Shown here: piece after piece, positions 35,015 through 43,821 of the stretch | How the letters are laid out: each line of letters opens with the position of its first letter | Numbering within the stretch: position 1 is the first letter of the stretch | Assembly: GCF_000199675.1 (NCBI RefSeq) | Contig: NC_014960.1 | Coordinates: 744,001 to 808,000, forward strand | Direction of reading: 5' to 3' | DNA from: Anaerolinea thermophila UNI-1 | GTDB lineage: Bacteria > Chloroflexota > Anaerolineae > Anaerolineales > Anaerolineaceae | Length of the DNA stretch: 64,000 bases | The notes under the pieces: generated by a model | Seen by the model: the letters and a program-made list of their open reading frames with translations, nothing else | Database searches by the model: none | What the model was told of the DNA's origin: nothing | Program-made: the position numbers and the translations under genes

Positions 35015-36094
35015 ATGAGCATAAATGAAATCATCATCTGGTTGATGGCGATCTTTATGGTCATTGGTGCCATTGATCGCATTCTGGGAAACCGCTTTGG
35101 GTTGGGTGAAGAATTTGAGAATGGCTTCAACGCCCTTGGGCCCCTTGGCTTAGCAATGGTGGGGGTGATTTCTCTGGCACCTGTGCTGGCAAGTGTACTG
35201 CGCCCAATCATTGTTCCTGTGTATCAATTTCTTGGCGCAGATCCTGCCATGTTTGCTACCACACTGCTTGCCAACGATATGGGGGGATATCCACTGGCGA
35301 AACAGTTAGCCATTGATCCAGAGGCTGGGTTGTACGCTGGAATTATCCTCGGTGCTATGATGGGCCCAACGATTGTATTTTCAATTCCAGTTGCGTTGGG
35401 ATTGATTCCCGCGGAGGATCGCAAATATCTGGCTCTGGGCATGCTTGCAGGATTCATTACCATACCATTGGGATGCATTGCAGGCGGCTTCACTGCAGGA
35501 TGGGGAGCAGATGTTGTCTTAGGGAATTTGGTACCTGTAGTACTGGTTTCAGTGTTGATTGCTCTTGGCTTATGGCGTTTTCCGGATAAGATGACCACTG
35601 GTTTCCAATACTTTGGCAAGGGGGTGGTCATAATGATTACCATTGGATTGGCCGCAATTGTATGGGAAACCCTCACGGGCGTGGTCATCATTCCGGGAAT
35701 GGCGCCAGTTTGGGATGGTATTCAGATCATTGGTTCGATTGGTATTGTCCTATTAGGCGCTTTCCCAATGGTTAAGGTCATCACCAAAGTTTTCAAGAAA
35801 CCTTTAATGGCGCTAGGCCGAAGAATGGGAATGAACGATATTGCCGCCGCAGGTATGGTTGCAACGCTGGCGAATAATATCCCAATGTTTGCAATGATGA
35901 AGGATATGGATGTGCGGGGTAAAGTCCTCAACTCTGCTTTTGCAGTTAGCGCGGCTTTCACCTTTGGTGACCATTTAGGATTTACTGCAGGTGTGGAAAG
36001 GGATTTAATCTTCCCCATGATCGTAGGAAAGTTAACCGCTGGAATTACCGCTGTACTTGTTGCCATGCTGGTAGCTCCAAAGAGCGAAAAGTAA
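35015..36094 (+). CDS. eutH: Ethanolamine transporter EutH
   Basis: 359 residues, about ten membrane helices. LANDMGGYPLAKQLA and GAMMGPTIVFSIPVALG are strongly conserved in EutH. It imports ethanolamine (or facilitates its diffusion) across the cytoplasmic membrane. AGGAGA lies ten bases ahead of the ATG, overlapping the end of the small ORF. It is followed by a shell gene after 49 bases. Confidence 0.92.
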   Translation: MSINEIIIWLMAIFMVIGAIDRILGNRFGLGEEFENGFNALGPLGLAMVGVISLAPVLASVLRPIIVPVYQFLGADPAMFATTLLANDMGGYPLAKQLAIDPEAGLYAGIILGAMMGPTIVFSIPVALGLIPAEDRKYLALGMLAGFITIPLGCIAGGFTAGWGADVVLGNLVPVVLVSVLIALGLWRFPDKMTTGFQYFGKGVVIMITIGLAAIVWETLTGVVIIPGMAPVWDGIQIIGSIGIVLLGAFPMVKVITKVFKKPLMALGRRMGMNDIAAAGMVATLANNIPMFAMMKDMDVRGKVLNSAFAVSAAFTFGDHLGFTAGVERDLIFPMIVGKLTAGITAVLVAMLVAPKSEK

Positions 36095-36143
36095 CTAACC
36101 GTACTTAAATTTGGATTTCTAGAAACGAGAAAGGAGAAAGTCA

Positions 36144-36434
36144 ATGAGCGGAGTTCAAATGATTGCCCTTGGCATGATTGAGACCAAAGGTTTGGTTGGC
36201 GCAATTGAAGCGGCCGACGCAATGGTCAAAGCGGCCAATGTGAAATTGATTGGCAAAGAATACATTGGCGGCGGGTATGTAACCGTCATGGTGCGGGGGG
36301 ATGTGGGTGCGGTAAAAGCCGCTACCGATGCTGGCGCTGCAGCCGCCCAGCGAGTCGGAGAACTGGTCAGCGTTCATGTCATTCCTCGCCCGCATAGTGA
36401 TGTGGAGATGATTTTACCGAAAGTGGAAGAGTAA
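36144..36434 (+). CDS. eutM: BMC-H shell hexamer protein, copy 1
   Basis: 96 residues of a single BMC domain of the PduA/EutM/CcmK type: ALGMIETKGLVGAIEAADAM, the pore-loop region KEYIGGGYVTVMVRGDVGAV and the C-terminal HVIPRPHSDVEMILP. Hexamers tile the facets of the shell and their pores pass small substrates. Its sequence is almost identical to the BMC domain encoded at 42757-43044, differing only in the first few residues and near the C-terminus. AAAGGAGA precedes the ATG. Confidence 0.95.
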   Translation: MSGVQMIALGMIETKGLVGAIEAADAMVKAANVKLIGKEYIGGGYVTVMVRGDVGAVKAATDAGAAAAQRVGELVSVHVIPRPHSDVEMILPKVEE

Positions 36435-36455
36435 ATCCTTTGGAGGCGCTTGTCC

Positions 36456-37904
36456 ATGTCTGATACGCGGGAAATGCTCAGTGTTGGCATCGATGTTGGC
36501 ACTACAACCACCCAACTGGTCTTTTCCCGTTTGTCAGTAAAGAGTGTTTCCCGACCAGGACAAGTCCCCCGGTTTCAGGTCAGCGCCAAATCAGCCGTGT
36601 ATGAAAGTCCTGCTTACTTTACCCCACTGCTCAGTCCCGATTTGGTAGACGTGCAAAAGTTAACCGAAATCATCCGTTCTGAATATCAAAAAGCCGGAGT
36701 GCAACCCCAGCAGGTGGAAACAGGGGCAGTCATCATCACTGGCGAAATCGCCAGAACCCAAAATGCTGAGGAGATCCTGAAGGGCATTGCTTCGCTTGCG
36801 GGTGATTTTGTGGTTACAGTTGCAGGGCCTAATGTGGAATCGCTCATTGCCGGAAGGGGTTCAGGAGCGGCGGCATACTCTGCCGAAAATTACACCACCG
36901 TTACCAATGTGGATATTGGCGGAGGAACTTCAAATGCCGCAATTTTTCGATTGGGAGAGCATCTTTCCTCTTCCGCAATGGCAGTGGGAGGGCGTCAAAT
37001 CGTCATTGAAAAAACCTCCGGCATTGTCCAGCACATTGCCCCTCCCGGACAACGCATCATTAACGCATTGGGACTACCAATTTTTGTTGGCAAACGAGTG
37101 GATGTGGAGATCATTAAGCCTTTTTGTGATTGTATGGCCGATTTGGTTGCTGACCTGATTCAGGGCATCGAGAGTGATTTGGGAAAGGAATTGCAACTTT
37201 CACCACCTCTAATCCATGCAGAGGAGTCTAAAATTCTGTTTATCTCTGGGGGAGTGGGCACCTATTTCTATCATCCTGTTGATATTCGCTCGCTGGCAGA
37301 TGTCACAATCCACAATGATGTAGGTCCCTTGTTGGCACAGTCCTTAAGGATGAATCCCCGCATTCGAAAAATGCGCATAGAAGTTCCAGCAGAGACCTTG
37401 CGAGCAACCGTACTGGGTGCCGCCAGTCAGACGGTGACCTTGAGCGGAAGCACAATTTTCACAGATGCCAAATTGCTCCCCATGCGGAATTTGCCTGTCA
37501 TTCGTCCAGCCCTTGAGGAACGCGATCTTCATGATCCCGCTAAAATCGCTGAAGCCATTCGAAATGCAACACGCAGATGGGATCTCAAACAAAATGCCGG
37601 AACATTTGCTTTGGCTCTCAACCTTCCTGCACGCCTGGATTTCCCCACGCTCCAATCTATTGCGCAAGGGGTAGTTCAATTTGCCAGAGAAGAATTGAAA
37701 CAAGACGATCCCCTGGTGATTGTTGGCGAAGCAGATTATGCCCAGGTATTAGGGCAAACCATTCGGGCAATTCATCCGCAGATTCCTCTGATCAGTGTAG
37801 ACCAAATAAATCTGGCTGAGGGGGACTTTATTGATATCGGGGAACCCATATTGGACGGCAGAGTAGTGCCTCTTTCTGTAAAAACATTAATCTTCTATCA
37901 CTGA
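36456..37904 (+). CDS. eutA: Ethanolamine ammonia-lyase reactivase EutA
   Basis: 482 residues of the ASKHA ATPase fold. The phosphate-1 motif is SVGIDVGTTTTQLVFSRL, and the phosphate-2 region is NVDIGGGTSNAAIF. EutA exchanges damaged cobalamin for fresh adenosylcobalamin on EutBC using ATP. ATG 36456 is preferred to the TTG at 36450 because GGAGG (36442-36446) is then nine bases away. Its place directly ahead of eutB matches canonical eut operons. Confidence 0.9.
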   Translation: MSDTREMLSVGIDVGTTTTQLVFSRLSVKSVSRPGQVPRFQVSAKSAVYESPAYFTPLLSPDLVDVQKLTEIIRSEYQKAGVQPQQVETGAVIITGEIARTQNAEEILKGIASLAGDFVVTVAGPNVESLIAGRGSGAAAYSAENYTTVTNVDIGGGTSNAAIFRLGEHLSSSAMAVGGRQIVIEKTSGIVQHIAPPGQRIINALGLPIFVGKRVDVEIIKPFCDCMADLVADLIQGIESDLGKELQLSPPLIHAEESKILFISGGVGTYFYHPVDIRSLADVTIHNDVGPLLAQSLRMNPRIRKMRIEVPAETLRATVLGAASQTVTLSGSTIFTDAKLLPMRNLPVIRPALEERDLHDPAKIAEAIRNATRRWDLKQNAGTFALALNLPARLDFPTLQSIAQGVVQFAREELKQDDPLVIVGEADYAQVLGQTIRAIHPQIPLISVDQINLAEGDFIDIGEPILDGRVVPLSVKTLIFYH

Positions 37905-37957
37905 TGAAGGATGACCAATCCACTTTCATCTGAAGTGTTTCAGCAAAGGAGTTCTCT

Positions 37958-39328
37958 ATGCTCTTAAGAACCAAGCTGTTTGGAAATACATATGAGTTCG
38001 GCTCCATCAAAGAGGTGATGGCAAAAGCCAACGAAGAGAAATCTGGCGATCGTTTGGCTGGAATTGCCGCAAGAAGCGTATCCGAACGCATGGCTGCCCG
38101 GTACGTTCTGGCAGAAGTGACACTGGAAACCCTGCGAAATCACCCGGCAGTGCCTTACGAACAGGATGAGGTCACACGCGTTATCCAGGACTCTGTAAAC
38201 GAGACCATTTACAACGAGATAAAGCACTGGACAGTGGGCGAATTTCGTGAATGGCTGCTGGCAGATACCACCACCGGAGATATGATCAAGCGCATTAGCA
38301 ACGGGCTTACCGCCGAGATGGTTGCCGCTGTTACCAAACTCATGTCCAACATGGATCTCATGGTAGCGGCTCGGAAAATTCGCATCACTGCCCACTGCAA
38401 CAACACCATCGGATTGGAAGGCACCCTGGCATCCCGAAATCAGCCTAACCACCCAACCGATTCTCCCGAAGGAATTCGTGCCACCATCTATGAAGGATTA
38501 TCTTTTGGCTCTGGCGATAGTGTCATCGGCATCAATCCCGTCGATGACTCTTTGGGGAGCGTCATGCGCTTGTTGGAAATGACCTACGACATCATCCAGA
38601 AGTGGGAGATTCCAACGCAAAACTGCGTACTTGCACATGTAACTACACAAATGGAAGCCATGCGGCGAGGAGCGCCGGTTGGGTTGGTTTTCCAGAGTCT
38701 GGCAGGATCGCAGAAAGCCAATGAGGCTTTTGGCGTCACGGTAGCAATGATGGATGAAGCCTATGAAATGGCAAAGAAATATTGCTGGACAGCCGGACCC
38801 AATTACATGTATTTTGAGACCGGGCAGGGTACCGCTTTATCAGCCGATGCGCATTACAACACCGATCAATTAACCATGGAGGCGCGCATTTATGGGCTTG
38901 CCAAGCGATATAAACCCTTCCAGGTGAATACCGTTGTTGGATTCATAGGACCTGAATACCTGTATGACTCCGTTCAAATTACCCGGGCAGGCTTGGAAGA
39001 CCATTTCATGGGCAAATTGACCGGAATTCCTATGGGATGTGATGCCTGTTATACCAACCACGCCAAGGCCACCCAAAACGACATTGAAAACCTGGCGGTT
39101 TTGTTGACTGCGGCAGGATGTAACTATTTCATGGGAGTCCCCATGGGGGATGATGTGATGCTGAGTTACCAATGCACCAGTTATCACGACACCGCCGCTT
39201 TACGTCAACTGCTTGGGTTGAGACCATCACCAGAGTTCGAAAAGTGGATGGAGTCAATTGGCTTGATGGAGAACGGGAAACTGACAGAAAAAGCCGGAGA
39301 TGCCTCGTTCTTCCTGCAGAGAAAATAA
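37958..39328 (+). CDS. eutB: Ethanolamine ammonia-lyase large subunit
   Basis: 456 residues, the usual length. Conserved stretches include TLASRNQPNHPTDSPEGIR, EGLSFGSGDSVIGINPVDDS and AGPNYMYFETGQGTALSADA of the TIM-barrel active site. With EutC it converts ethanolamine to acetaldehyde and ammonia using adenosylcobalamin. It is 12 bases from eutC. Confidence 0.96.
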   Translation: MLLRTKLFGNTYEFGSIKEVMAKANEEKSGDRLAGIAARSVSERMAARYVLAEVTLETLRNHPAVPYEQDEVTRVIQDSVNETIYNEIKHWTVGEFREWLLADTTTGDMIKRISNGLTAEMVAAVTKLMSNMDLMVAARKIRITAHCNNTIGLEGTLASRNQPNHPTDSPEGIRATIYEGLSFGSGDSVIGINPVDDSLGSVMRLLEMTYDIIQKWEIPTQNCVLAHVTTQMEAMRRGAPVGLVFQSLAGSQKANEAFGVTVAMMDEAYEMAKKYCWTAGPNYMYFETGQGTALSADAHYNTDQLTMEARIYGLAKRYKPFQVNTVVGFIGPEYLYDSVQITRAGLEDHFMGKLTGIPMGCDACYTNHAKATQNDIENLAVLLTAAGCNYFMGVPMGDDVMLSYQCTSYHDTAALRQLLGLRPSPEFEKWMESIGLMENGKLTEKAGDASFFLQRK

Positions 39329-39340
39329 GGAGCATGTCTT

Positions 39341-40246
39341 ATGGAACAAGGGAAAGTAGATATTGAAGCGATTGTTCAAGCCGTTCTGGCTGAACTGAGT
39401 AAAAAGAATGCAGAACAGCAAGTTCCTTCTCAAAACCAAAAAGCATCCAATGGGGATTTGATTATCGACTTGCCAGACCCCACACTTCCCGAATCCCGCT
39501 TTGCTCCCGGAGTGAAAAAACCATACGATTCTGAAGGTTTGCGGAATTTGATGTCTACCACAACTGCAAGAATTGGGGTTGGACGAGCCGGGCCCAGACC
39601 GAGAACTTCTACATTACTTCTCTTCCAATCCGATCATGGCGTAACTCAGGACGCTATTTACGGGGAAGTAGAACAGGCTGTGCTGGATAAATTTGACCTG
39701 TTCACGGTTCAAACCCTGGTAGAAGACCGAAATCAATACCTCACCCGCCCCGATCTTGGCAGAAAACTGAGCGAGGAAGCCAAACGCATCATTGCTGAAC
39801 GCTGTGTAAAGAAACCACAGGTGCAAATCGTTGTGGGCGATGGCTTAAGCGCTGCCGCGATTAATAACAACTTACCCGTGATTTATCCGGTCATACTGCA
39901 GGGTTTGAAAAGCGCGAACATAAGCGTTGGGACATCATTTTTCATTAAGTATGCACGGGTTGGGGTAATCAATGATGTGAACGACATCATTGGCGCCGAT
40001 ATAGTTGTTATCCTCATTGGAGAACGCCCTGGCTTGGGAATTGCAGATGCTATGAGTGCATACATGGGGTGGAGACCGACCGCCGGGAAGACCGATGCGG
40101 AGCGAGATGTTGTATGCATGATCACTGTCCACGGTGGAACGAATCCACTTGAAGGCGGTGCTTTTGTTGTGGACATGATCAAGAAGACTCTTCAGTATCA
40201 AGCCAGTGGCGTGGAATTGAAACTCAAAACCAGTGGACAAAGCTGA
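39341..40246 (+). CDS. eutC: Ethanolamine ammonia-lyase small subunit
   Basis: 301 residues. The core is clear from TTARIGVGRAGPRPRTSTLL, VGDGLSAAAI, and LIGERPGLGIADAMSAYMGW, which contacts cobalamin. The first 20 residues (VDIEAIVQAVLAELSKK) form an amphipathic helix, followed by a polar linker. That is the form of a microcompartment-targeting peptide and would bring the lyase into the shell. Confidence 0.95.
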   Translation: MEQGKVDIEAIVQAVLAELSKKNAEQQVPSQNQKASNGDLIIDLPDPTLPESRFAPGVKKPYDSEGLRNLMSTTTARIGVGRAGPRPRTSTLLLFQSDHGVTQDAIYGEVEQAVLDKFDLFTVQTLVEDRNQYLTRPDLGRKLSEEAKRIIAERCVKKPQVQIVVGDGLSAAAINNNLPVIYPVILQGLKSANISVGTSFFIKYARVGVINDVNDIIGADIVVILIGERPGLGIADAMSAYMGWRPTAGKTDAERDVVCMITVHGGTNPLEGGAFVVDMIKKTLQYQASGVELKLKTSGQS

Positions 40247-40272
40247 TCATTCTGAAGTAAGGAGATGATCCA

Positions 40273-40929
40273 ATGGCAATCTTAGATCCTATTCGCCCCA
40301 ATATTCTTTCAGCAAGGATAATCCCTAATGTTCACCCGAGCTTTGCTAAGGAGATGGGATTACGCCCTGACCAGAAAAGTTTGGCGCTCATCACCTGCGA
40401 TATAGACGATTGTCTGTATGTCTCATTAGACGAGGCAACCAAAAAAGCCGAAGTGGAAGTTGTGTATGCCCACAGTTTCTATGCTGGCTCAGCCCATGCT
40501 TCGGGCCCTCTCTCCGGCGAAATCATTGGTATTCTGGCGGCGCCAAACCCGGCAGAAGCACGCGCAGGACTGAATGCCTGCATTGAATATGCTACAGAGT
40601 ATGCCTACTTCCTTTCAGCAAACGAAGAAAATACTCTGGCATTCTTTCCGCACACCATTTCTCGCTCAGGAAGTTATCTGAGTCAGGCGGCTGGCGTACC
40701 TGAGGGAACTCCATTAGCCTATTTGATTGCCCCGCCAATCGAAGCCACTTATGCAATTGATGCCGCTTTGAAAGCCGCCGAAGTTGAACTGCGAGTTTGG
40801 TGGAAGCCACCATCCGAGACCAACTTTTCAGGCGCGTTGCTCTCCGGTACGCAAAGTGCCTGTCGAGCGGCCTGTCAGGCTTTCCAGGATGCTGTACTGG
40901 AAGTGGCTCGTTATCCGAAAAAGTACTGA
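40273..40929 (+). CDS. eutL: EutL tandem-BMC shell protein
   Basis: 218 residues with two permuted BMC folds, forming pseudohexameric trimers with a gated pore. Conserved segments are ILSARIIPNVHPSFAKEMGL, VVYAHSFYAGSAHASGPLSG and GTQSACRAACQAF. It probably controls passage of larger molecules such as cobalamin or cofactors. It lies 26 bases after eutC. Confidence 0.94.
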   Translation: MAILDPIRPNILSARIIPNVHPSFAKEMGLRPDQKSLALITCDIDDCLYVSLDEATKKAEVEVVYAHSFYAGSAHASGPLSGEIIGILAAPNPAEARAGLNACIEYATEYAYFLSANEENTLAFFPHTISRSGSYLSQAAGVPEGTPLAYLIAPPIEATYAIDAALKAAEVELRVWWKPPSETNFSGALLSGTQSACRAACQAFQDAVLEVARYPKKY

Positions 40930-40987
40930 AATCTGTTGAACTTTCAGCAGAATGACAGGCTTCTCAATCCTCTTTTAAGGAGGTCTC

Positions 40988-42487
40988 ATGGCATTACCAG
41001 AAAATTATGATCTGGATCTCCGTTCAATTCAGGAAGCACGTCATCTAGCAATTCAATGCCGTGAAGCTCAACGCGCTTTTGCTTTTGCCACTCAAGAGGA
41101 AGTGGATCGAATTTGTAGTGCGATGGCTGAGGCGGGATTTCGAGAAGCGGCAAGACTGGGACAATTGGCTCATGAAGAAACCGGGTATGGTGTACCTCGT
41201 CATAAACAACTAAAAAACGAGTTTGCCAGTAAAACGGTTTGGGATTCCATCAAAGATATCAAAACCACAGGCGTAATTCGTCGTGATGAAAACCGCAAGG
41301 TGATTGAAATTGCCTGGCCGGTTGGGGTGATTGCCGCTCTAACGCCATCCACCAACCCTACCTCAACAGCCATTTATAAAATTCTCATTGCGGTAAAAGC
41401 ACGAAATGGTATCGTGGTGGCTCCCCATCCTTCCGCTCGGGCAAGCACCTATGAAGCCGTTCGGATTATGGCAGAAGCCGGTGAGGCGGCGGGGATGCCG
41501 CATGGGCTGGTTTCGTGTATGCAGAATATCACCCTGGAAGGAACTCAGGAATTAATGCGGCATTATGCAGTGTCCCTGATCCTTGCCACTGGCGGCTCTG
41601 GAATGGTGCGCGCCGCCCACAGTGTTGGAAAACCTGCCATTGGGGTAGGTCCTGGTAACGTTCCCGTGTATGTGGATCGCAGTGCTGACGTGGTAAAAGC
41701 GGCAAGCGATATCGTCAACAGCAAAGCCTTTGATTGTTCGGTAATTTGTTCCACTGAACAATGTGTTGTAGCAGATAAGCCCATTGCCGAACAATTGCGC
41801 GAGGAAATGAAAAAGAACGGAGCATATTGGCTGCCACCAGAGGATGTCCCCGCCATTGAAAAATTACTCTTTCAGGCTCCCGGCGCAATGAATCCCAAGG
41901 CTGTTGGAAAGACCCCTCAACAACTGGCAAAGATGGCAGGTATTCAGGTGCCTCTTTGGGCAAGAGTGCTGGTCGTGGACTTGCCCGGTGTTGGCAGGGA
42001 GTACCCACTGAGTGGAGAAAAACTGACCACTGTCCTGGGTTTCATGGTTGAAGACGGCTGGCGTGCGGGATGCGAGCGTTGTATTCAACTTCTCAAATAT
42101 GGCGGGGATGGGCATTCGCTGGTCATTCATGCGCGCGATGAAGAGGTGATTCTGGCTTTTGGCATCGAAAAACCTGCCTTCCGCATTATCGTGAATTCAT
42201 GGGGAACGATGGGAGCCATTGGAGCTTCTACAGGAGTGTTCCCCGCATTAACTTTAGCACCAGGAGGTCTTGGAGGGGCTATCGTCAGTGATAATATAAC
42301 AACCACACACTTGATGAATATCAAACGCCTTGCCTATGAAATTCAATCTCCGCCCTCTGCCGCATATACTCTGGCTCCAGATGTGAAATCTGAGAATGTT
42401 CAATCTCTTTCCTCTTTTGCGGTCAGCGATGAAGAGATTGAGGATATCGTTCGCCGAGTGTTAAGGCAATTGGAACACCTCCGCTAA
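40988..42487 (+). CDS. eutE: CoA-acylating acetaldehyde dehydrogenase, EutE-type
   Basis: 499 residues. The aldehyde-dehydrogenase fold has the acylating-type catalytic Cys in FDCSVICSTEQCVV and the cofactor motif ATGGSGMVRAA. It oxidises acetaldehyde from EutBC to acetyl-CoA with NAD inside the compartment. Canonical EutE has its encapsulation peptide at the N-terminus. Here the catalytic fold starts almost at once, and a terminal helix EEIEDIVRRVLRQL follows a linker at the C-terminus, so targeting is probably C-terminal. The core also resembles other CoA-acylating dehydrogenases (sulfoacetaldehyde, AdhE N-domain); the operon decides the role. Confidence 0.9.
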   Translation: MALPENYDLDLRSIQEARHLAIQCREAQRAFAFATQEEVDRICSAMAEAGFREAARLGQLAHEETGYGVPRHKQLKNEFASKTVWDSIKDIKTTGVIRRDENRKVIEIAWPVGVIAALTPSTNPTSTAIYKILIAVKARNGIVVAPHPSARASTYEAVRIMAEAGEAAGMPHGLVSCMQNITLEGTQELMRHYAVSLILATGGSGMVRAAHSVGKPAIGVGPGNVPVYVDRSADVVKAASDIVNSKAFDCSVICSTEQCVVADKPIAEQLREEMKKNGAYWLPPEDVPAIEKLLFQAPGAMNPKAVGKTPQQLAKMAGIQVPLWARVLVVDLPGVGREYPLSGEKLTTVLGFMVEDGWRAGCERCIQLLKYGGDGHSLVIHARDEEVILAFGIEKPAFRIIVNSWGTMGAIGASTGVFPALTLAPGGLGGAIVSDNITTTHLMNIKRLAYEIQSPPSAAYTLAPDVKSENVQSLSSFAVSDEEIEDIVRRVLRQLEHLR

Positions 42488-42513
42488 CAATTGCGGTAAA
42501 GAGGTGAAAGCGC

Positions 42514-43044
42514 ATGAACGATACACAGTGTCAGGCAATAACAAAAAGCGGGAAGAGATGCCAGAACCCGGCAATTCCGGGTTCCAGATATTGCCGGTTG
42601 CCCAGTCATCAAGCCTTAGCGGCAGATGAGATGAAATCTTCAGCGCCGGTATCTGATGAACCTTCTCTTCCAAAAACATCGGATGAATCCATCACAGGAG
42701 GCGAATCCATACCTCCATCCAAACCACCCTCTCAAATTCAACAAAAGGAGATTTCTATGACCATCCAAATGATTGCTTTGGGTATGATCGAAACAAAAGG
42801 TCTTGTGGGAGCAATTGAAGCGGCAGATGCCATGGTTAAAGCCGCCAACGTGAAATTGATCGGGAAAGAATATATCGGCGGCGGGTATGTAACCGTGATG
42901 GTAAGAGGAGATGTTGGCGCTGTAAAAGCCGCTACCGATGCAGGTGCCGCCGCGGCGCAACGGGTTGGCGAACTGGTTAGTGTGCATGTCATCCCTCGCC
43001 CTCACAGCGATGTGGAAATGATCCTTCCCAAAGTTTCGGAATAG
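42514..43044 (+). CDS. Zinc-motif/BMC-H fusion shell protein with internal start
   Basis: 176 residues. Residues about 5-29 carry CQAITKSGKRCQNPAIPGSR followed by YC and then H, a four-ligand Cys/Cys/Cys/His pattern like small zinc-binding domains. A polar Pro/Ser linker (about 35-80) follows. Residues 82-176 are a complete BMC-H domain almost identical to the copy at 36144. An AAAGGAG ribosome site (about 42745) stands before an in-frame ATG at 42757, so the gene may give both the long fusion and a normal 95-residue shell protein. A zinc domain on a shell hexamer would protrude from one face. The function of the extension is unknown to me. Confidence 0.8.
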   Translation: MNDTQCQAITKSGKRCQNPAIPGSRYCRLPSHQALAADEMKSSAPVSDEPSLPKTSDESITGGESIPPSKPPSQIQQKEISMTIQMIALGMIETKGLVGAIEAADAMVKAANVKLIGKEYIGGGYVTVMVRGDVGAVKAATDAGAAAAQRVGELVSVHVIPRPHSDVEMILPKVSE

Positions 43045-43128
43045 TGTGGAAAGCCGTACCTGAGGGTGGAAAAATTTTTCGACAGAGCAAATTTTTCCAC
43101 CCTTAAACCGGTAAAAAAATCCACACTA
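43042..43128 (+). other. Nested inverted repeat between shell gene and eutQ
   Basis: The inner stem GGGTGGAAAAATTT (43064-43077) pairs with AAATTTTTCCACCC (43089-43102). The outer arms TAGTGTGGA (43042-43050) and TCCACACTA (43120-43128) are also perfectly complementary. The outer arm includes the stop codon of the shell gene. It is probably an mRNA structure that stabilises the upstream message or partly terminates it, giving more shell protein than the downstream EutQ/T/J. Confidence 0.65.
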
Positions 43129-43180
43129 CCATTCCTGGTATCATGCCGGGAGAAGTGGTTACTATGGGAGGATAAGCCCT

Positions 43181-43798
43181 ATGGCAAAAAAATGCTACAC
43201 TGCTCAGGATGTGCGAAGCCTGGCAGATCAAAAGGTTTTGGAGTTAAAACTCTCGCCGGGAGAATTAATTACTCCTTTAGCACGCGATGCGGCGCGTGAA
43301 CTGGGAATAAAAATTATTGAAGTGGAAAAAGAACAGCCTGGCAGTCAAACACGTGCTGAAGTAGTCTCCAGCAGTTTGGAAGAACAAGTCCGTCAAATTG
43401 TTGGAAAACTGCTCGAAAAAGGAGATAACTCTGTTACTCCCAAAAGGGCATCGGTTGTGCATGTGGATGGACGTTCGCTGGTCATGCCGCCTTTCTCCTT
43501 TGAGATTAACCGTCCTGAAATGGATGTGCGCCTTGAGGATGTCATTACGGCTCAACATGGCTCTCCCATGGCGGCTGGTTTCATGACCCTGCATAAGGGG
43601 AGTTTTCCCTGGACGCTCACGTATGACGAGATTGAATTTGTGATTGAAGGAGAACTCCACATCGCTACGGATCAAGGCACAGTGGTTGGAAAACCAGGCG
43701 ACGTAATCTTCATTCCCAAAGGCACAAAAATTTCATTTGGCACACCGCAATGGGCAAAGTTTTTATATGTAACTTACCCTGCTGAGTGGGCTGGTTAA
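43181..43798 (+). CDS. eutQ: EutQ-like cupin protein
   Basis: 205 residues. The N-terminal domain (about 1-50) includes YTAQDVRSLADQKVLELKL and ITPLARDAARELGIKI. A helix SLEEQVRQIVGKLLEKGD at about 68-85 resembles a targeting peptide. The C-terminal cupin (about 100-205) includes FPWTLTYDEIEFVIEGELHI. EutQ has been linked to acetate-kinase activity in Salmonella, but its role in shells is unsettled. GGAGG precedes the ATG. The end overlaps an upstream extension of the eutT frame but not its likely start. Confidence 0.85.
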   Translation: MAKKCYTAQDVRSLADQKVLELKLSPGELITPLARDAARELGIKIIEVEKEQPGSQTRAEVVSSSLEEQVRQIVGKLLEKGDNSVTPKRASVVHVDGRSLVMPPFSFEINRPEMDVRLEDVITAQHGSPMAAGFMTLHKGSFPWTLTYDEIEFVIEGELHIATDQGTVVGKPGDVIFIPKGTKISFGTPQWAKFLYVTYPAEWAG

Positions 43799-43821
43799 GC
43801 GCAACAGAAAGGCGGTTTTTC

